A DNA stretch of 64,000 bases, taken from contig NZ_CP011971.1 in the NCBI RefSeq assembly GCF_001579945.1, forward strand, positions 2,788,030 to 2,852,029. The letters run 5' to 3'. The translations under genes and the position numbers were made by a program. Positions within the stretch are counted from its first letter, which is position 1. Every line of letters starts with the position of its first letter. Source of the DNA: Steroidobacter denitrificans. GTDB taxonomy: Bacteria > Pseudomonadota > Gammaproteobacteria > Steroidobacterales > Steroidobacteraceae. This document shows positions 8,601-18,338 of the stretch, in pieces. The notes below the pieces were generated by a model. The model ran no database searches. It was given only the letters and a program-made list of their open reading frames with translations, and had not been told where the DNA came from.

Positions 8601-9923
8601 TCACGCCACGCACGGCGAACGATACGCGCGGCAAGGGGTATCGATCAAGGCTGGACGCCGGCCCATCGAACCACCGTACCGGGCCACACCCAGTCCTTCC
8701 GTGCGAATCTCCGGCCGGCGCCCGGTCATGAGGTCGGCAATCAGCCGGCCCGATCCGCAGGCCATGGTCCAGCCCAGCGTCCCATGGCCGGTATTGATGA
8801 AAAGATTCCGATACGGACTGGCGCCGACGATCGGCGTACCGTCGGGCGTCATGGGCCGCAAACCCGCCCAGAACTCGGCTCGAGACAGTTCTCCAGCCTC
8901 CGGGAACAGATCGCTCACGACCTTCTCGAGGGTGGCTCGCCGGCGGCGATCCAGTCGCAAATCGAAGCCGGCGAGTTCGGCGATGCCGCCGATGCGGATG
9001 CGATTCCGGAAGCGCGTGACCGCGACCTTGTAGGTTTCGTCCAGCACGGTCGAGACCGGCGCGGCGGTCTCCTTCACGATCGGCACGGTCAGCGAATATC
9101 CCTTCACGGGATACACGGGTATATCCAGGCCCAGCGGCACCAGCAGCGCCCGTGAATAACTGCCCAGCGCCATGACATAGGCATCCGCGGTCAACAGCTC
9201 ATCGCCGATGCGGATGCCGCTCACCCGATTGCCGCAGACACTCAGGGCGTCGACGGCTCGGCCGAACCGAAATATCACGCCGAGCGCCGCGGCCCTTGCC
9301 GCCAGTGCCTGCGTGAACATATGGCAATCGCCGGTTTCATCGTTCGGCAGACGCAGTCCGCCTGCCAACCTGGATTGCACGCGCGCCAGCGCCGGCTCGA
9401 CGGTTGCCAGCCGTTGCCCATCGAGCAACTCGTAGGGGACGGCATACTCGTCGAGTATCCGAATATCACGGCGCGCCGCCTCGAACTGCGCCTGGGTACG
9501 AAACAACTGCAAGGTACCGCCGGTACGCTGTTCATACCGGATATCGATCTCGGCGCGCAGTTCCCGCAGGCAGTCGCGGCTGTACTCCGCCAGCCGCAAC
9601 ATTCGCCCCTTGTTCACCGCATAACGATCCGCCGAGCAATTGGCCAGCATGGCAAGCAGCCACTGCAGTTGCTGTAGTGAGCGGTCCGGGCGGATGACGA
9701 GCGGGGCATGACGCTGGAACAGCCATTTAAGCGCCTTGAACGGGATGCCGGGCGCCGCCCAAGGTGTCGAATAACCCGGCGACACCTGGCCGGCATTCGC
9801 ATAACTCGCCTCGAGCGCCGGTTCCGCCTGCCGGTCGATCACCGTCACTCGCGCCCCGCGACGCGCAAGATACCAGGCACTGGTCGTACCGATGACGCCC
9901 GCGCCGAGCACGATGACATGCAT
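8601..9923 (-). CDS. dadA: D-amino acid dehydrogenase small subunit
   Basis: A 440-residue FAD-dependent oxidoreductase. The N-terminus [20 protein letters not shown] carries the GxGxxG dinucleotide-binding motif, and the segment [20 protein letters not shown] is highly characteristic of DadA. The C-terminal part has [17 protein letters not shown] and [16 protein letters not shown], also typical. The enzyme deaminates D-amino acids such as D-alanine to 2-oxo acids at the inner membrane, passing electrons to the respiratory chain. ATG 9923 is chosen over an upstream start because it follows a GAGAGAG ribosome-binding site and matches the family N-terminus. Confidence 0.93.
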   Translation of the reverse strand: MHVIVLGAGVIGTTSAWYLARRGARVTVIDRQAEPALEASYANAGQVSPGYSTPWAAPGIPFKALKWLFQRHAPLVIRPDRSLQQLQWLLAMLANCSADRYAVNKGRMLRLAEYSRDCLRELRAEIDIRYEQRTGGTLQLFRTQAQFEAARRDIRILDEYAVPYELLDGQRLATVEPALARVQSRLAGGLRLPNDETGDCHMFTQALAARAAALGVIFRFGRAVDALSVCGNRVSGIRIGDELLTADAYVMALGSYSRALLVPLGLDIPVYPVKGYSLTVPIVKETAAPVSTVLDETYKVAVTRFRNRIRIGGIAELAGFDLRLDRRRRATLEKVVSDLFPEAGELSRAEFWAGLRPMTPDGTPIVGASPYRNLFINTGHGTLGWTMACGSGRLIADLMTGRRPEIRTEGLGVARYGGSMGRRPALIDTPCRAYRSPCVA

Positions 9924-10100
9924 GCCCTTACTCTCTCTCCATGCCAGCAGTCTATGGCGCAATAAACAGTGGTTCCGAAGAAAAAGCGCTTATACGGCAG
10001 TGATTTCCACTGACCTGCTCATGAAATCACCCGGCCGCCGGGGAAATGCACCGATTCGGCCGGACGAGGACTCGCATGCGCTCACGATGCGCGCATATCT

Positions 10101-12002
10101 TCATTGTCGCGCGGCGCGCGATGCCTTGTAGAACCGCGCTCTTTGCTCCAGAGCTGCGCGTATTGCATGCCCATCGAAGAGCGCCTCGACCGGCTTGTAG
10201 TCGGCGTCGTAAAGAGACATTCCATGCTGGCGGACAAGCGCAATACGGCCTTGCGAGGCGATGGCGAAATCCGAATAGTCACTGAAAACGATCGGCTCCC
10301 GGCTTGCCGTATCGAAGAGCGAACGGCCTACGCTATACGTCTCGCGGGACTCGTTGCAGCCCAGATATTCGCCCAGCAGTGTGGGCGCCACATCGAAATG
10401 CGTGGTCTGATGTCCGAGGACGGCGGGCTCCCGGTTCGGTGCATAGAAGACGAATGGTACGCTGGTCTGATATTTGCTGAAATTGCTGTTGTGTCCCCAG
10501 AAGTTGCGGCCGTTATCGTTGAATTCCTGGCCGTGATCACCCGTGATGATCACGATAGTGTCATCGAGCAGGCCGCGGCCCTTCATGGCATCCAGCACCT
10601 CGCCGATCAGACTGTCGACATAATGCACGGAATTACGATAGAGGTTCAGCAGCGGAACCGCATCCGTCTGGTTGTCAAGCTTGAGATAGTTGATCGTCGG
10701 AGCGCTTGGCTGGAAGGGCTGCGGATGATCCGGCGGCACCACGAAACTATGAGACGAGTCGTAAAACAGGAAGGCGAAAAACGGCTCGTCTGCGGAGCGC
10801 GCATCCAGGTAGCGTAAAAAGTCATCCGTGAGATCGCGGTCCCACTCGGCCGGATTTGCGCCATCGGAGGTCATCCGAGGGTTGGACAGGCGGGTGAAAA
10901 CGGTTCGATCGAACTCCGGACTATGCAAGGGCGCACTTTGAAAAACCTGGATATCGTAGTGTCGCTCGAGCAGTTCGTCGATGAGCACCGGGCTTCGGCG
11001 TTCGATCAGCGCCGAATGCCAATAGGTACCGGGAACCGAATAAAAGAACGAAAAGACACCGATCCTGGTCGCGTTTCCGCCGCTGTAATGGCTCGTGAAC
11101 TGCACGGCACGCTGCGCGAAGGCATGAGTGTTCGGCGTCACTGCGGCATCCATCGCATCGAAGCGCCAGGAATCGATCATCAGGATCACGATATTGGGTG
11201 TATGCCGCGGCGCGGCGCATTGGAGCGGTTGCAGGGGATACGACAAATTGCTCCCACGCGTTTTCCCGATGAATTGCTCGTGCGATGGCGCCGAACTTGC
11301 GACGCCAATCGCCCGCAATGCTCTCTTCGCGGTCGCCACATAACGCAGCGGCAGTACCTCCGTCTGCTCGAGCCAGGGGCGATAAGATTTCACATCCGCC
11401 CACATATGCGCCACATGAAACCCGAGCATCGATACCAGCACGGTGGCACCGACCGCACGCCCGAGATTCCTTTGCACCGGCCGCATCGACACATGCCGCC
11501 AGGCAAGCGCGCCGCAGCCGGCCGCGGCCGCGAGCACCACGAGCATGATCAGGATGGCGATCAAGTACATCTCTGTCGGGAAAACGAAGGTCTCTCGTGC
11601 CGCTCCACCGAACAGTAGATTCAATACGCCGGCGTTGATGTGGAATCGGTACAGCTGATAGACCTGCGTATCGATCAGCAGCACGAGCACGATCGAGGTC
11701 AGGACGGCTACACCCAAAGGAATAACCACGCGCGGCCTTGGTATCAAAAGAAGGAACAGCAGCACCGGCAGCATCAGCAGGGTCGTGAGGGCGGTGAAGT
11801 GGCCGAGCAGCATGGCGGCACGGAACAGCAGGGCGCCTGGCGAGAAGTCGAAGTCGTGGACCGCAAAATAACGCTGGGTGATCAGGAGCGCCGCGACGAT
11901 GGCGCTTCCAGTCAACCATAGCCACCATCGAGTCAGGCGCCGGCGCGGCGAACTATCGGTAGCATTCGCATGATTATGCCCGGGAGCGGCTAACGGTTGC
12001 AC
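10101..12002 (-). CDS. lapC: YejM/LapC (PbgA)-type inner-membrane protein with sulfatase-like periplasmic domain
   Basis: The 633-residue protein has about five N-terminal transmembrane helices (residues 28-190, DUF3413) and a C-terminal alkaline phosphatase/sulfatase-fold domain with NIVILMIDSWRFDAM, SHYSGGNATRIGVFSFFYS and IIITGDHGQEFNDNGRN. In E. coli, YejM senses lipopolysaccharide in the inner membrane and controls LpxC turnover through LapB. Length is slightly over the E. coli protein (586). The next gene upstream, a polytopic membrane protein, ends 18 bases before this start and is probably co-transcribed. LPS sensing is inferred from the family. Confidence 0.85.
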   Translation of the reverse strand: MQPLAAPGHNHANATDSSPRRRLTRWWLWLTGSAIVAALLITQRYFAVHDFDFSPGALLFRAAMLLGHFTALTTLLMLPVLLFLLLIPRPRVVIPLGVAVLTSIVLVLLIDTQVYQLYRFHINAGVLNLLFGGAARETFVFPTEMYLIAILIMLVVLAAAAGCGALAWRHVSMRPVQRNLGRAVGATVLVSMLGFHVAHMWADVKSYRPWLEQTEVLPLRYVATAKRALRAIGVASSAPSHEQFIGKTRGSNLSYPLQPLQCAAPRHTPNIVILMIDSWRFDAMDAAVTPNTHAFAQRAVQFTSHYSGGNATRIGVFSFFYSVPGTYWHSALIERRSPVLIDELLERHYDIQVFQSAPLHSPEFDRTVFTRLSNPRMTSDGANPAEWDRDLTDDFLRYLDARSADEPFFAFLFYDSSHSFVVPPDHPQPFQPSAPTINYLKLDNQTDAVPLLNLYRNSVHYVDSLIGEVLDAMKGRGLLDDTIVIITGDHGQEFNDNGRNFWGHNSNFSKYQTSVPFVFYAPNREPAVLGHQTTHFDVAPTLLGEYLGCNESRETYSVGRSLFDTASREPIVFSDYSDFAIASQGRIALVRQHGMSLYDADYKPVEALFDGHAIRAALEQRARFYKASRAARQ

Positions 12003-12020
12003 TTTGATGCCTCATCGAAC

Positions 12021-12803
12021 CTACGCGGAAAGACCGGCATCCTGACGCTGGACACGTCCGCGGCGGCCAAGGTAACGCAAACGGCCGGTCACATGACTCA
12101 AACTGGCGGTCAGAATGATGATATAGCCCAGCAGTTCGGTGCTCTCTTCGATGGCATTCTTGAACAGCCGCAGATATCCAGCTTCCAGCAACCCCTGCCA
12201 TAGCCACCCCATACCCAGCAAGCGTGAGTACGCCAGCAATATCGCCAGCCCGACGATCATCATCACGCCGGCACGTGAAACGGCAAGGCGCGCCATGCCG
12301 CGCAGCGTTGCCCGCCAGTCGAACAGGCTGTAGGTCAAGCTGGTGACCGATACCAACGTCACCAAGCCTTGCCACAGGCCATCCAGCAACAGATCCAGCA
12401 CGGCATCGATCTCGCGGATCAGCATGCAGGCAAAAAAGCCGGCCGCCAGTACTGCAAACCGACGATCCTCCCGGCTGCGCCAGGCAAGATGAAAAAAAAG
12501 CAGCATCGTAACGGCGACCAAGGTCAGCTGGGTGAACTCGGTGACCGAGAATTCGCCGACCGCGTTGCCCAGCCACTGGACATCCAGCCACAGTAGCAGG
12601 ATCGGCGCGCTGATGAGGCACGACAATACCAACAGGCGTGCCGCTGCGGCCAGCACGGCGCGCCTGGCACGGACGACATCGATCTGTATGGCGGCAGCCG
12701 GCCGCGGGTGGCGGCGTTTCCGGACCGGAGCGGCCGCCCGATCCGCAAGCAAGCCGGGGTCATTGGCATCCGGAACCGACTGCCCATGGGGAAAACCATT
12801 CAT
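12021..12803 (-). CDS. Polytopic membrane protein of unknown function
   Basis: I do not recognise this 260-residue protein. It has a basic, probably cytoplasmic, N-terminal tail of about 45 residues and then five or six hydrophobic helices (for example VLAAAARLLVLSCLISAPILL, LTLVAVTMLLFFHLAW, FAVLAAGFFACMLI, GVMMIVGLAILLAYS and LLGYIIILTASLSHV). The conserved-looking acid cluster REIDAVLD sits at the third helix. It directly precedes lapC with an 18-base gap, so a role in the envelope is plausible but not shown. Confidence 0.6.
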   Translation of the reverse strand: MNGFPHGQSVPDANDPGLLADRAAAPVRKRRHPRPAAAIQIDVVRARRAVLAAAARLLVLSCLISAPILLLWLDVQWLGNAVGEFSVTEFTQLTLVAVTMLLFFHLAWRSREDRRFAVLAAGFFACMLIREIDAVLDLLLDGLWQGLVTLVSVTSLTYSLFDWRATLRGMARLAVSRAGVMMIVGLAILLAYSRLLGMGWLWQGLLEAGYLRLFKNAIEESTELLGYIIILTASLSHVTGRLRYLGRRGRVQRQDAGLSA

Positions 12804-13026
12804 GATTCAATCATTACAACGGGATGAACCGTTAATGATAACTCGTCTGAGAACAGAACCGGAGCTTCGGTTCATAGCCCGTCGTGACGGCTCCTGGGAT
12901 ACCTGGGGCGGACTGCCTCGAACGGCGGAATGCATATGCCGAACCCTGAACCGCCGGCGGTCAAACCCATCGAGATGCTGATCGGCTGGCGCGAACCCCT
13001 TGCCGTCGATCAGTTCTTGCCGCCGA

Positions 13027-13842
13027 TCAGTGGAACCATGCGCCGCAATTGACGCCGATACTCTGGCCCGTGACGGGCCTGCTGAGATCCGATGCAAGAT
13101 ACAGCACCGTCCCCGCAATCTCCTCCGGTCCGGGTATGTAGCCCAGACGGTACTCCCCGGCAGTCATGACCTTGTACATTTCCTCGTAGGAAAGACCCCG
13201 CGCGTCGCCCATTCCGGCGACATAGGCCTTCACGTCGTCGGCCATGATCAGGCCGGGATGCATGGCGTTGACCCGGATGCCCATAGGCGCAAGCTCGACA
13301 GCCAGCGAGCGCGTCACGCTCGCCAGCGCCGCCTTCGATGCCGCATAGGCCGCCATGCAGGGTTCCGGATTCCAGGCCTGGGTACTATTCACCAGTATGA
13401 TCCTGCCGTTGCCGCTTTCGCGCAGATGCGGCACGAGCGTACGCACCACTGCCAACGCGCCGAAGAGATTGACATCCATGACCTTGCGCCAATCGGCGAA
13501 ATCGGCGGCAACGATGGGAGCCGGCTCTCCCATGTAGAAGGACGTAACGACAAGAATATCGATGCGCCCGAATGCCTCGTTGCTGCGGTCAGCCAGGCGC
13601 CTGCACTCCTCCGGCTGCGAAACATCCGTCGGTACGCACAATACCCGGCGCCCGCGCGTTTCGACATCACGAGCCACTGTCTGCAGCACCTCCGCACGGC
13701 GAGCCGCCAGCACGATATCGGCGCCCGCCTCCGCCATCAGCAGGGCGCTCGCACGGCTCAGCCCTGTGCCGGCGCCGACGATGACCGCCACCTTGCCATC
13801 CAGCAACGTCGTCGAATGCGCACTCATAGCGGACGGAGTCAT
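13027..13842 (-). CDS. Short-chain dehydrogenase/reductase
   Basis: The 271-residue SDR has the nucleotide-binding motif VAVIVGAGTGLSRASAL, the acidic cue AARRAEVLQTVARDVETRGR consistent with NADP preference, NVNLFGAL-type helix start (MDVNLFGALAVVR), Ser in VNSTQAWNPEP and the catalytic YAASK. ATG 13842 overlaps the stop of the upstream DapB-like gene as ATGA, indicating translational coupling; an alternative ATG is at 13827. It is the last gene of the minus-strand run that begins near 21.6 kb with the corrinoid methyltransfer genes, so its substrate may be linked to that pathway (inference). Confidence 0.85.
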   Translation of the reverse strand: MTPSAMSAHSTTLLDGKVAVIVGAGTGLSRASALLMAEAGADIVLAARRAEVLQTVARDVETRGRRVLCVPTDVSQPEECRRLADRSNEAFGRIDILVVTSFYMGEPAPIVAADFADWRKVMDVNLFGALAVVRTLVPHLRESGNGRIILVNSTQAWNPEPCMAAYAASKAALASVTRSLAVELAPMGIRVNAMHPGLIMADDVKAYVAGMGDARGLSYEEMYKVMTAGEYRLGYIPGPEEIAGTVLYLASDLSRPVTGQSIGVNCGAWFH

Positions 13843-14957
13843 TGCGGCCGATACAATCCGCGTCCGCTGAGCAACGGCAGGTCCAGTGCCGAGATCACGC
13901 CGGGTTTTGCGGCGCACACAGCAGGAATGGCATTGACCAGACGCGTGCCGGTCGCGAGGATTCCGCCGGAATGATGGTCGTCGTCCGGCCCCACGCAGAT
14001 CATGTGGCATCTCATACGGGGATCGCCGTCGACATCCACATAATAGCCCGGACCATACTCCCCCTGCGGCCACTGCGGTGCCGTATCGGGACGAAGCCGG
14101 GTGATGTGCTCCAGGACGATCGCCTCGCGTCCTTCGACGAGGCCGCACAGCTGGAATCGGAAGGCGTCGGCGGTACCTTTTTCGATCCTGCCCAGGCCTT
14201 TGACCTCGTAGGTCCGCTCGGCCGGATGACGCCACACGCGTTCCTCGATCCGATCGAGCACGACCCCGAGACCGCGAGCAACCAGGCTCACCGGCCCTCC
14301 CCATACATATGTCAGGCGGCCGGGTGCGAATAGGATCGGTTGATAGCTCATCGGCCGGCCGAAGCCAAGTACATCCCCCATGATTTTCTCGGTCTCATTC
14401 GGCAGATAGGTCGAATAGTCGAGAATTTCCTGAACTCGAATAGAGCGCCAATATTGGCTGATCCCCGTGATCGTGAGCGGCAAAGTATCGCTCATGAACC
14501 CCGGCTCGATCCCGGAGGTAAAATAGGATGCCCCGCCGCGGATCGCCGCCTCATCCAGCTGCTTCACCAAGCCTTTGTCAGGGTGGGCCAGCGGGTCGAC
14601 CATTCCGACGATCGAACTGCTGACCACGTTGGTGCCCGCTTCCAGAAAACGGCAGTGAACCTCAGCCATCCATTGTTCTCGACCGTCGCCGCCTGCTGCC
14701 GAGGACAGACAATCCACCTGCAGTCCGAGCAGATCGTCGATACTGTCGGTGGCGCGGATACCGGTTCCGATGTCGAGACCGGCCAGTTCGCCCGCATCGC
14801 GTCCGACCTTGCTTGGATCGTGCACCCAGACGCCAGCCAGTTCGAGTTCCGGATGCTCGATGATTGCTCGCAGCGCGAAGTGCCCGACGAACCCCGTACC
14901 GAACTGAATGACTCTCGTCTTCCTTGTACTCGAAGCCCCCTGTCCCGCTCGCGACAT
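13839..14957 (-). CDS. DapB-like NAD(P)H-dependent dehydrogenase (dihydrodipicolinate reductase-fold)
   Basis: A 372-residue protein with an N-terminal Rossmann segment VIQFGTGFVGHFALRAIIEHPELEL and a second domain with SGIEPGFMSDTLPLT. This arrangement is that of the DapB-like dehydrogenases that include 2,4-diaminopentanoate dehydrogenase and are often labelled amine dehydrogenases; they are longer than true DapB. ATG 14957 is preferred to the upstream frame extension. It lies 37 bases after the TonB receptor stop and overlaps the SDR by four bases. A role in reducing or oxidising a product of the neighbouring methyltransfer pathway is inference. Confidence 0.7.
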   Translation of the reverse strand: MSRAGQGASSTRKTRVIQFGTGFVGHFALRAIIEHPELELAGVWVHDPSKVGRDAGELAGLDIGTGIRATDSIDDLLGLQVDCLSSAAGGDGREQWMAEVHCRFLEAGTNVVSSSIVGMVDPLAHPDKGLVKQLDEAAIRGGASYFTSGIEPGFMSDTLPLTITGISQYWRSIRVQEILDYSTYLPNETEKIMGDVLGFGRPMSYQPILFAPGRLTYVWGGPVSLVARGLGVVLDRIEERVWRHPAERTYEVKGLGRIEKGTADAFRFQLCGLVEGREAIVLEHITRLRPDTAPQWPQGEYGPGYYVDVDGDPRMRCHMICVGPDDDHHSGGILATGTRLVNAIPAVCAAKPGVISALDLPLLSGRGLYRPQ

Positions 14958-14994
14958 GACCGCCCCTCCTCTGAGTGCCGCCGGCTTGCCGGCA

Positions 14995-17295
14995 TCAAAA
15001 TTTGAATCGGCCTTCGATACCGATCGTGCGCGGCTCCGAATAGGGCGCCGCCTGCGAGAAATATCCGTCAATAGCCGTACCCACGCTGATGACGAAATCC
15101 TTGTGGCGATCGTCGGTCAGATTCTTTCCGTACAGCGACAACTCCATCATTTTGCCGCTGGCCAGCGGACTCGTCAGGGTGAGCCGTGCATCCAGGAGCC
15201 GCGTACTGTCGTTACGAAAGAAATTACGACCGGGCACGATCGGTCCGGCGCCCGCCATCGTGAAGAACGATTCCTGATACTTGTATGAGGCATGCGCACT
15301 GAATGCCTTTGCGCCGAGTTGCAGGAATTGCCAGTCCGCCGACAGCGAAAACGCCTGCTCGGGCAGGAAGGGCAGTACGAAATACGCGGTCACGTCGTCT
15401 CCGACCTGCACCGGGGAACCAGGATTGAGGGCCGGATCGAAATTGGTTCCAGCCGGGGCATGGATGGATTTCAGCTTGGGGTCGAGATAGGTATACGAGG
15501 CGATGAAGCTAAGATCGGCTACTGGCTGTAAAACGGCCTCGAGCTCGAATCCTGAGACCGTTGCCTTACCCGCATTGCTGGTCGCAACGACCGAGACATC
15601 GCTCGGATCGGCGACAAAATCCAGCTGGAGATCGTCGAATTCGTTGCGAAATGCCGCCATATTGAGGGTCAGCATACGATCGAACAGCTGTGACTTCAGC
15701 CCGAGTTCATAGCTGGTGACCTTCTCCGGCCCATAGGTCGCCGTGAAATCCGGACCGCCCTCAGCCGAGCCGCCGGCCTTGTAGCCCTTCGACATCTTTA
15801 CATAGGTCATCGTCTGCGGCGTCCACTGCATCGCGAGGGTGACCGCCGGACTGGAGTTCGAAAATTTCTGGTCGTTGGCGACGCCGACATCGACCGGGTA
15901 GCCGTTCATCCGAAGATCCCGTGTAGCGTCACGCTCATCGCGCGTATAACGCCCACCCACGGTCACCTTCAGTCGATCCTCGAGCACAGGCGGCGTCCAA
16001 GTCGCCTGCAAATAGACCGCTTTCGAGGTCGACTTCGCGGCAACCAGACGATCTCCGTCCACAGAGGTATCAAGAAGCAATAGGCCGATATCCTGTAATT
16101 GCCGATGCCGGCCCTTCTCGCGAAAATAGTACAAGCCGCCCGTGTACTCGATGCGTTCACCGATTTCTCCGATCAGTTGAAATTCCTGGGTGAACTGATG
16201 GGTTCGATAGTTGTGAGACTGTGCAACCGTGGTCGGGAAGAATGGATTCGACAGTGCAACATCGAAATTGACCGATTGAAAGCCGTCGAAGTCACGGTAC
16301 GAAGAGAGCGACTTGAATGTCAGCGAGTCCAAAATATCCCATTCTGCCGTCAGTTGATGATCGACGAAGATGGCTTCGCTCTCGTCCAGGTCGAGCGGCG
16401 CATAGGTACGATTCTTGCTCGCGAAGTAGCCCGGAATCACACCTTCGAGATCTGGATTCAGATAATAGGGTTGGGTCGAGGTCACCTTGCCACGATCCCA
16501 GGCATAATCGACCGTGAAGGAATCCGCAGGCGTCCAGCGCACGGCTACACGGCCGGCAAGCTGACCGAATTCGTGGTAATCGTGTGCGGCACCGCGGTTC
16601 TTGACCCAGCCATCGCGGTCGGAATAAAGAACCGTAGCCTTGATCGCAAAATCGCCGAATCGCGGCAAATCGACATCGGCGAGCGCGCGCACACTATCGC
16701 GGCTGCCGAAACTGACCGCGGTGCTTCCGCCCCACTCGCCGGTCGGTTTCTTAGTGATGATGTTGATCGCGCCGCCCGTGGTGTTGCGTCCGTAAAGCGT
16801 GCCCTGCGGACCGCGCAGAACCTCCACTCGCTCGGGATCGCCGATGTCGAACAGTGCTGCCTGGGGACGCGCGATATAGAAACCATCGATGTAGAGCCCG
16901 ACGCCCCCGTCCTTGGTAATCTGGCCCGCATCAGCGGTACCCTGACCACGCATATTGAGGGAGATGGTATCCGAGGAGTTTGGATAGGCGATGACGCTCA
17001 GGCTGGGCGCCAACTGCGAAATGCCTGCCAGATCGACGGTGCCGTGGTTGTCGAGTACTTCGGAGGATATCGCCGTGATCGCAATCGGCACCTCTTGGAG
17101 ACGCTCCGCGCGGCGCTGCGCCGTCACGATGATCTCACTGAGCACTCCCGTGCCGGTGACGGCCGCAGACCTTTGTTCCTGTGCCGAGACGGGGCTGGCG
17201 AACAAGAGCCAGTGAGCGGTACCGATCGCAAGACAGGCCTGGAGCCGACGACTCCTATCGTTTCTAAAGCCGTATATCCTTGTAATGTGATTCAT
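14995..17295 (-). CDS. TonB-dependent outer-membrane receptor
   Basis: A 766-residue receptor: signal peptide (about residues 1-38, ending PVSAQ), plug domain starting VLSEIIVTAQRRAERLQEVP, with RGQGTADAGQITKDGGVGLY and the standard EVLRGPQGTLYGRNTTGGAI, and a C-terminal beta-barrel ending in the aromatic GIEGRFKF. It belongs to the large proteobacterial group of iron-siderophore-like receptors used by environmental bacteria for many organic substrates. Its place inside the corrinoid gene run suggests uptake of the methylated substrate or of cobamide (inference); no BtuB-specific feature is visible. Confidence 0.92.
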   Translation of the reverse strand: MNHITRIYGFRNDRSRRLQACLAIGTAHWLLFASPVSAQEQRSAAVTGTGVLSEIIVTAQRRAERLQEVPIAITAISSEVLDNHGTVDLAGISQLAPSLSVIAYPNSSDTISLNMRGQGTADAGQITKDGGVGLYIDGFYIARPQAALFDIGDPERVEVLRGPQGTLYGRNTTGGAINIITKKPTGEWGGSTAVSFGSRDSVRALADVDLPRFGDFAIKATVLYSDRDGWVKNRGAAHDYHEFGQLAGRVAVRWTPADSFTVDYAWDRGKVTSTQPYYLNPDLEGVIPGYFASKNRTYAPLDLDESEAIFVDHQLTAEWDILDSLTFKSLSSYRDFDGFQSVNFDVALSNPFFPTTVAQSHNYRTHQFTQEFQLIGEIGERIEYTGGLYYFREKGRHRQLQDIGLLLLDTSVDGDRLVAAKSTSKAVYLQATWTPPVLEDRLKVTVGGRYTRDERDATRDLRMNGYPVDVGVANDQKFSNSSPAVTLAMQWTPQTMTYVKMSKGYKAGGSAEGGPDFTATYGPEKVTSYELGLKSQLFDRMLTLNMAAFRNEFDDLQLDFVADPSDVSVVATSNAGKATVSGFELEAVLQPVADLSFIASYTYLDPKLKSIHAPAGTNFDPALNPGSPVQVGDDVTAYFVLPFLPEQAFSLSADWQFLQLGAKAFSAHASYKYQESFFTMAGAGPIVPGRNFFRNDSTRLLDARLTLTSPLASGKMMELSLYGKNLTDDRHKDFVISVGTAIDGYFSQAAPYSEPRTIGIEGRFKF

Positions 17296-17325
17296 ATAAA
17301 AATTCCCCCTCTCTATCTTTATGCC

Positions 17326-18264
17326 TTAATAAAAGGCCGCCACAAGACGCTCGCATTCCTTCAGGAAGCGAGGCATCTGCTGCGGATCGTCGATGAACTG
17401 GGATGGTTTAACGGTGACAACATCGACCCCCGTCGCCACGAGAGCCGGCATACTGACCTCGATGCTGCGCGCCAGGTCCGCCGGTCGCCGGGCATCGGAA
17501 AACACGGGAAAGATGAGGCCGCTGGTCCGAAGATCGGCCATGCTGCGTCCGGCCTGCGCCATGGCCTGCGCCAGACGCGCAAGATCCTCGGGCTCCGGCA
17601 CACTCGTCAAGGTGTAGCCCTTGCCGAATTTGACGATGCGCGCGATCACTCGCGCAGTGAGGCGATCACCACCAATGATGATCTCCGGCCCGCCGGGCTG
17701 CACCGGTTTGGGATTCACGAAAACGTTCTCGAACCGATAGTGTCGACCGTAATAGCTGATCGGCGTCTCGCGCCAGGCCAGATGCATGATCTCGAGCTGC
17801 TCGTCCAGGCGATCGCCTCGCTCGTCGAAAGGCACGCCCATGGCCTCGTATTCTTCCTCCTGCCAGCCGCCTATCGGCGTCAATGTCACCCGGCCGCCGG
17901 AGATCAAATCCAACGTGGCCCACTGCTTGGCATTGAGCAACGGCGGGCGCAGAGGCGCCAAAGTTGCCGTCGCCATCAAGCGGATGCGCGAGGTCACCGC
18001 CGCAATCGCGGACAGCATCACGATCTGGCTCGGCATGTGCTGGTCTGGATGCTGATTGCCCACCCAGCGGAACGCCCGTGGATTTTCCGGCAGACCGTTG
18101 CGCGCCGAGTTGGGACCCATCACGATGTGATCGATGATGTGGATCCCGTACCAGCCGGCATCCTCGACCTGACGGGCAAAATCCAATACCCGCCGCTCCT
18201 CCTCGGGACGAATCAGCGTGTCCAATTCACTCAGGATCGCCGTCAGGCCGGGTTTATCCGCCAT
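17326..18264 (-). CDS. LLM-class (luciferase-like) flavin oxidoreductase A
   Basis: The 312-residue protein is of the bacterial luciferase-like TIM-barrel family: AGWYGIHIIDHIVMG at the N-terminus, RIRLMATATLAPLRPP, the hallmark WATLDLISGGRVTLTPIGGWQEEEY, and the C-terminal IIIGGD. Members use FMN or F420 for hydride transfer or monooxygenation; methylene-tetrahydromethanopterin reductase belongs to the same superfamily. It lies between the TonB receptor and the MtmB-like gene, 30 bases upstream of the former. A second, only distantly similar LLM protein is encoded at 20741-21619, so the cluster has a pair. Confidence 0.85.
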   Translation of the reverse strand: MADKPGLTAILSELDTLIRPEEERRVLDFARQVEDAGWYGIHIIDHIVMGPNSARNGLPENPRAFRWVGNQHPDQHMPSQIVMLSAIAAVTSRIRLMATATLAPLRPPLLNAKQWATLDLISGGRVTLTPIGGWQEEEYEAMGVPFDERGDRLDEQLEIMHLAWRETPISYYGRHYRFENVFVNPKPVQPGGPEIIIGGDRLTARVIARIVKFGKGYTLTSVPEPEDLARLAQAMAQAGRSMADLRTSGLIFPVFSDARRPADLARSIEVSMPALVATGVDVVTVKPSQFIDDPQQMPRFLKECERLVAAFY

Positions 18265-18338
18265 TATCGGTACTCGTCTGGCGCCGTGGATTTTCCTGCC
18301 GTCGATCCACCAGCCCAGGCGGAGCGACGGCCACCCTG

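Noticed and set aside
12802-12814. ATGATT-C-AATCAT inverted repeat
   Set aside because: It overlaps the start codon of a membrane-protein gene with no regulator nearby; the short arms could be chance.
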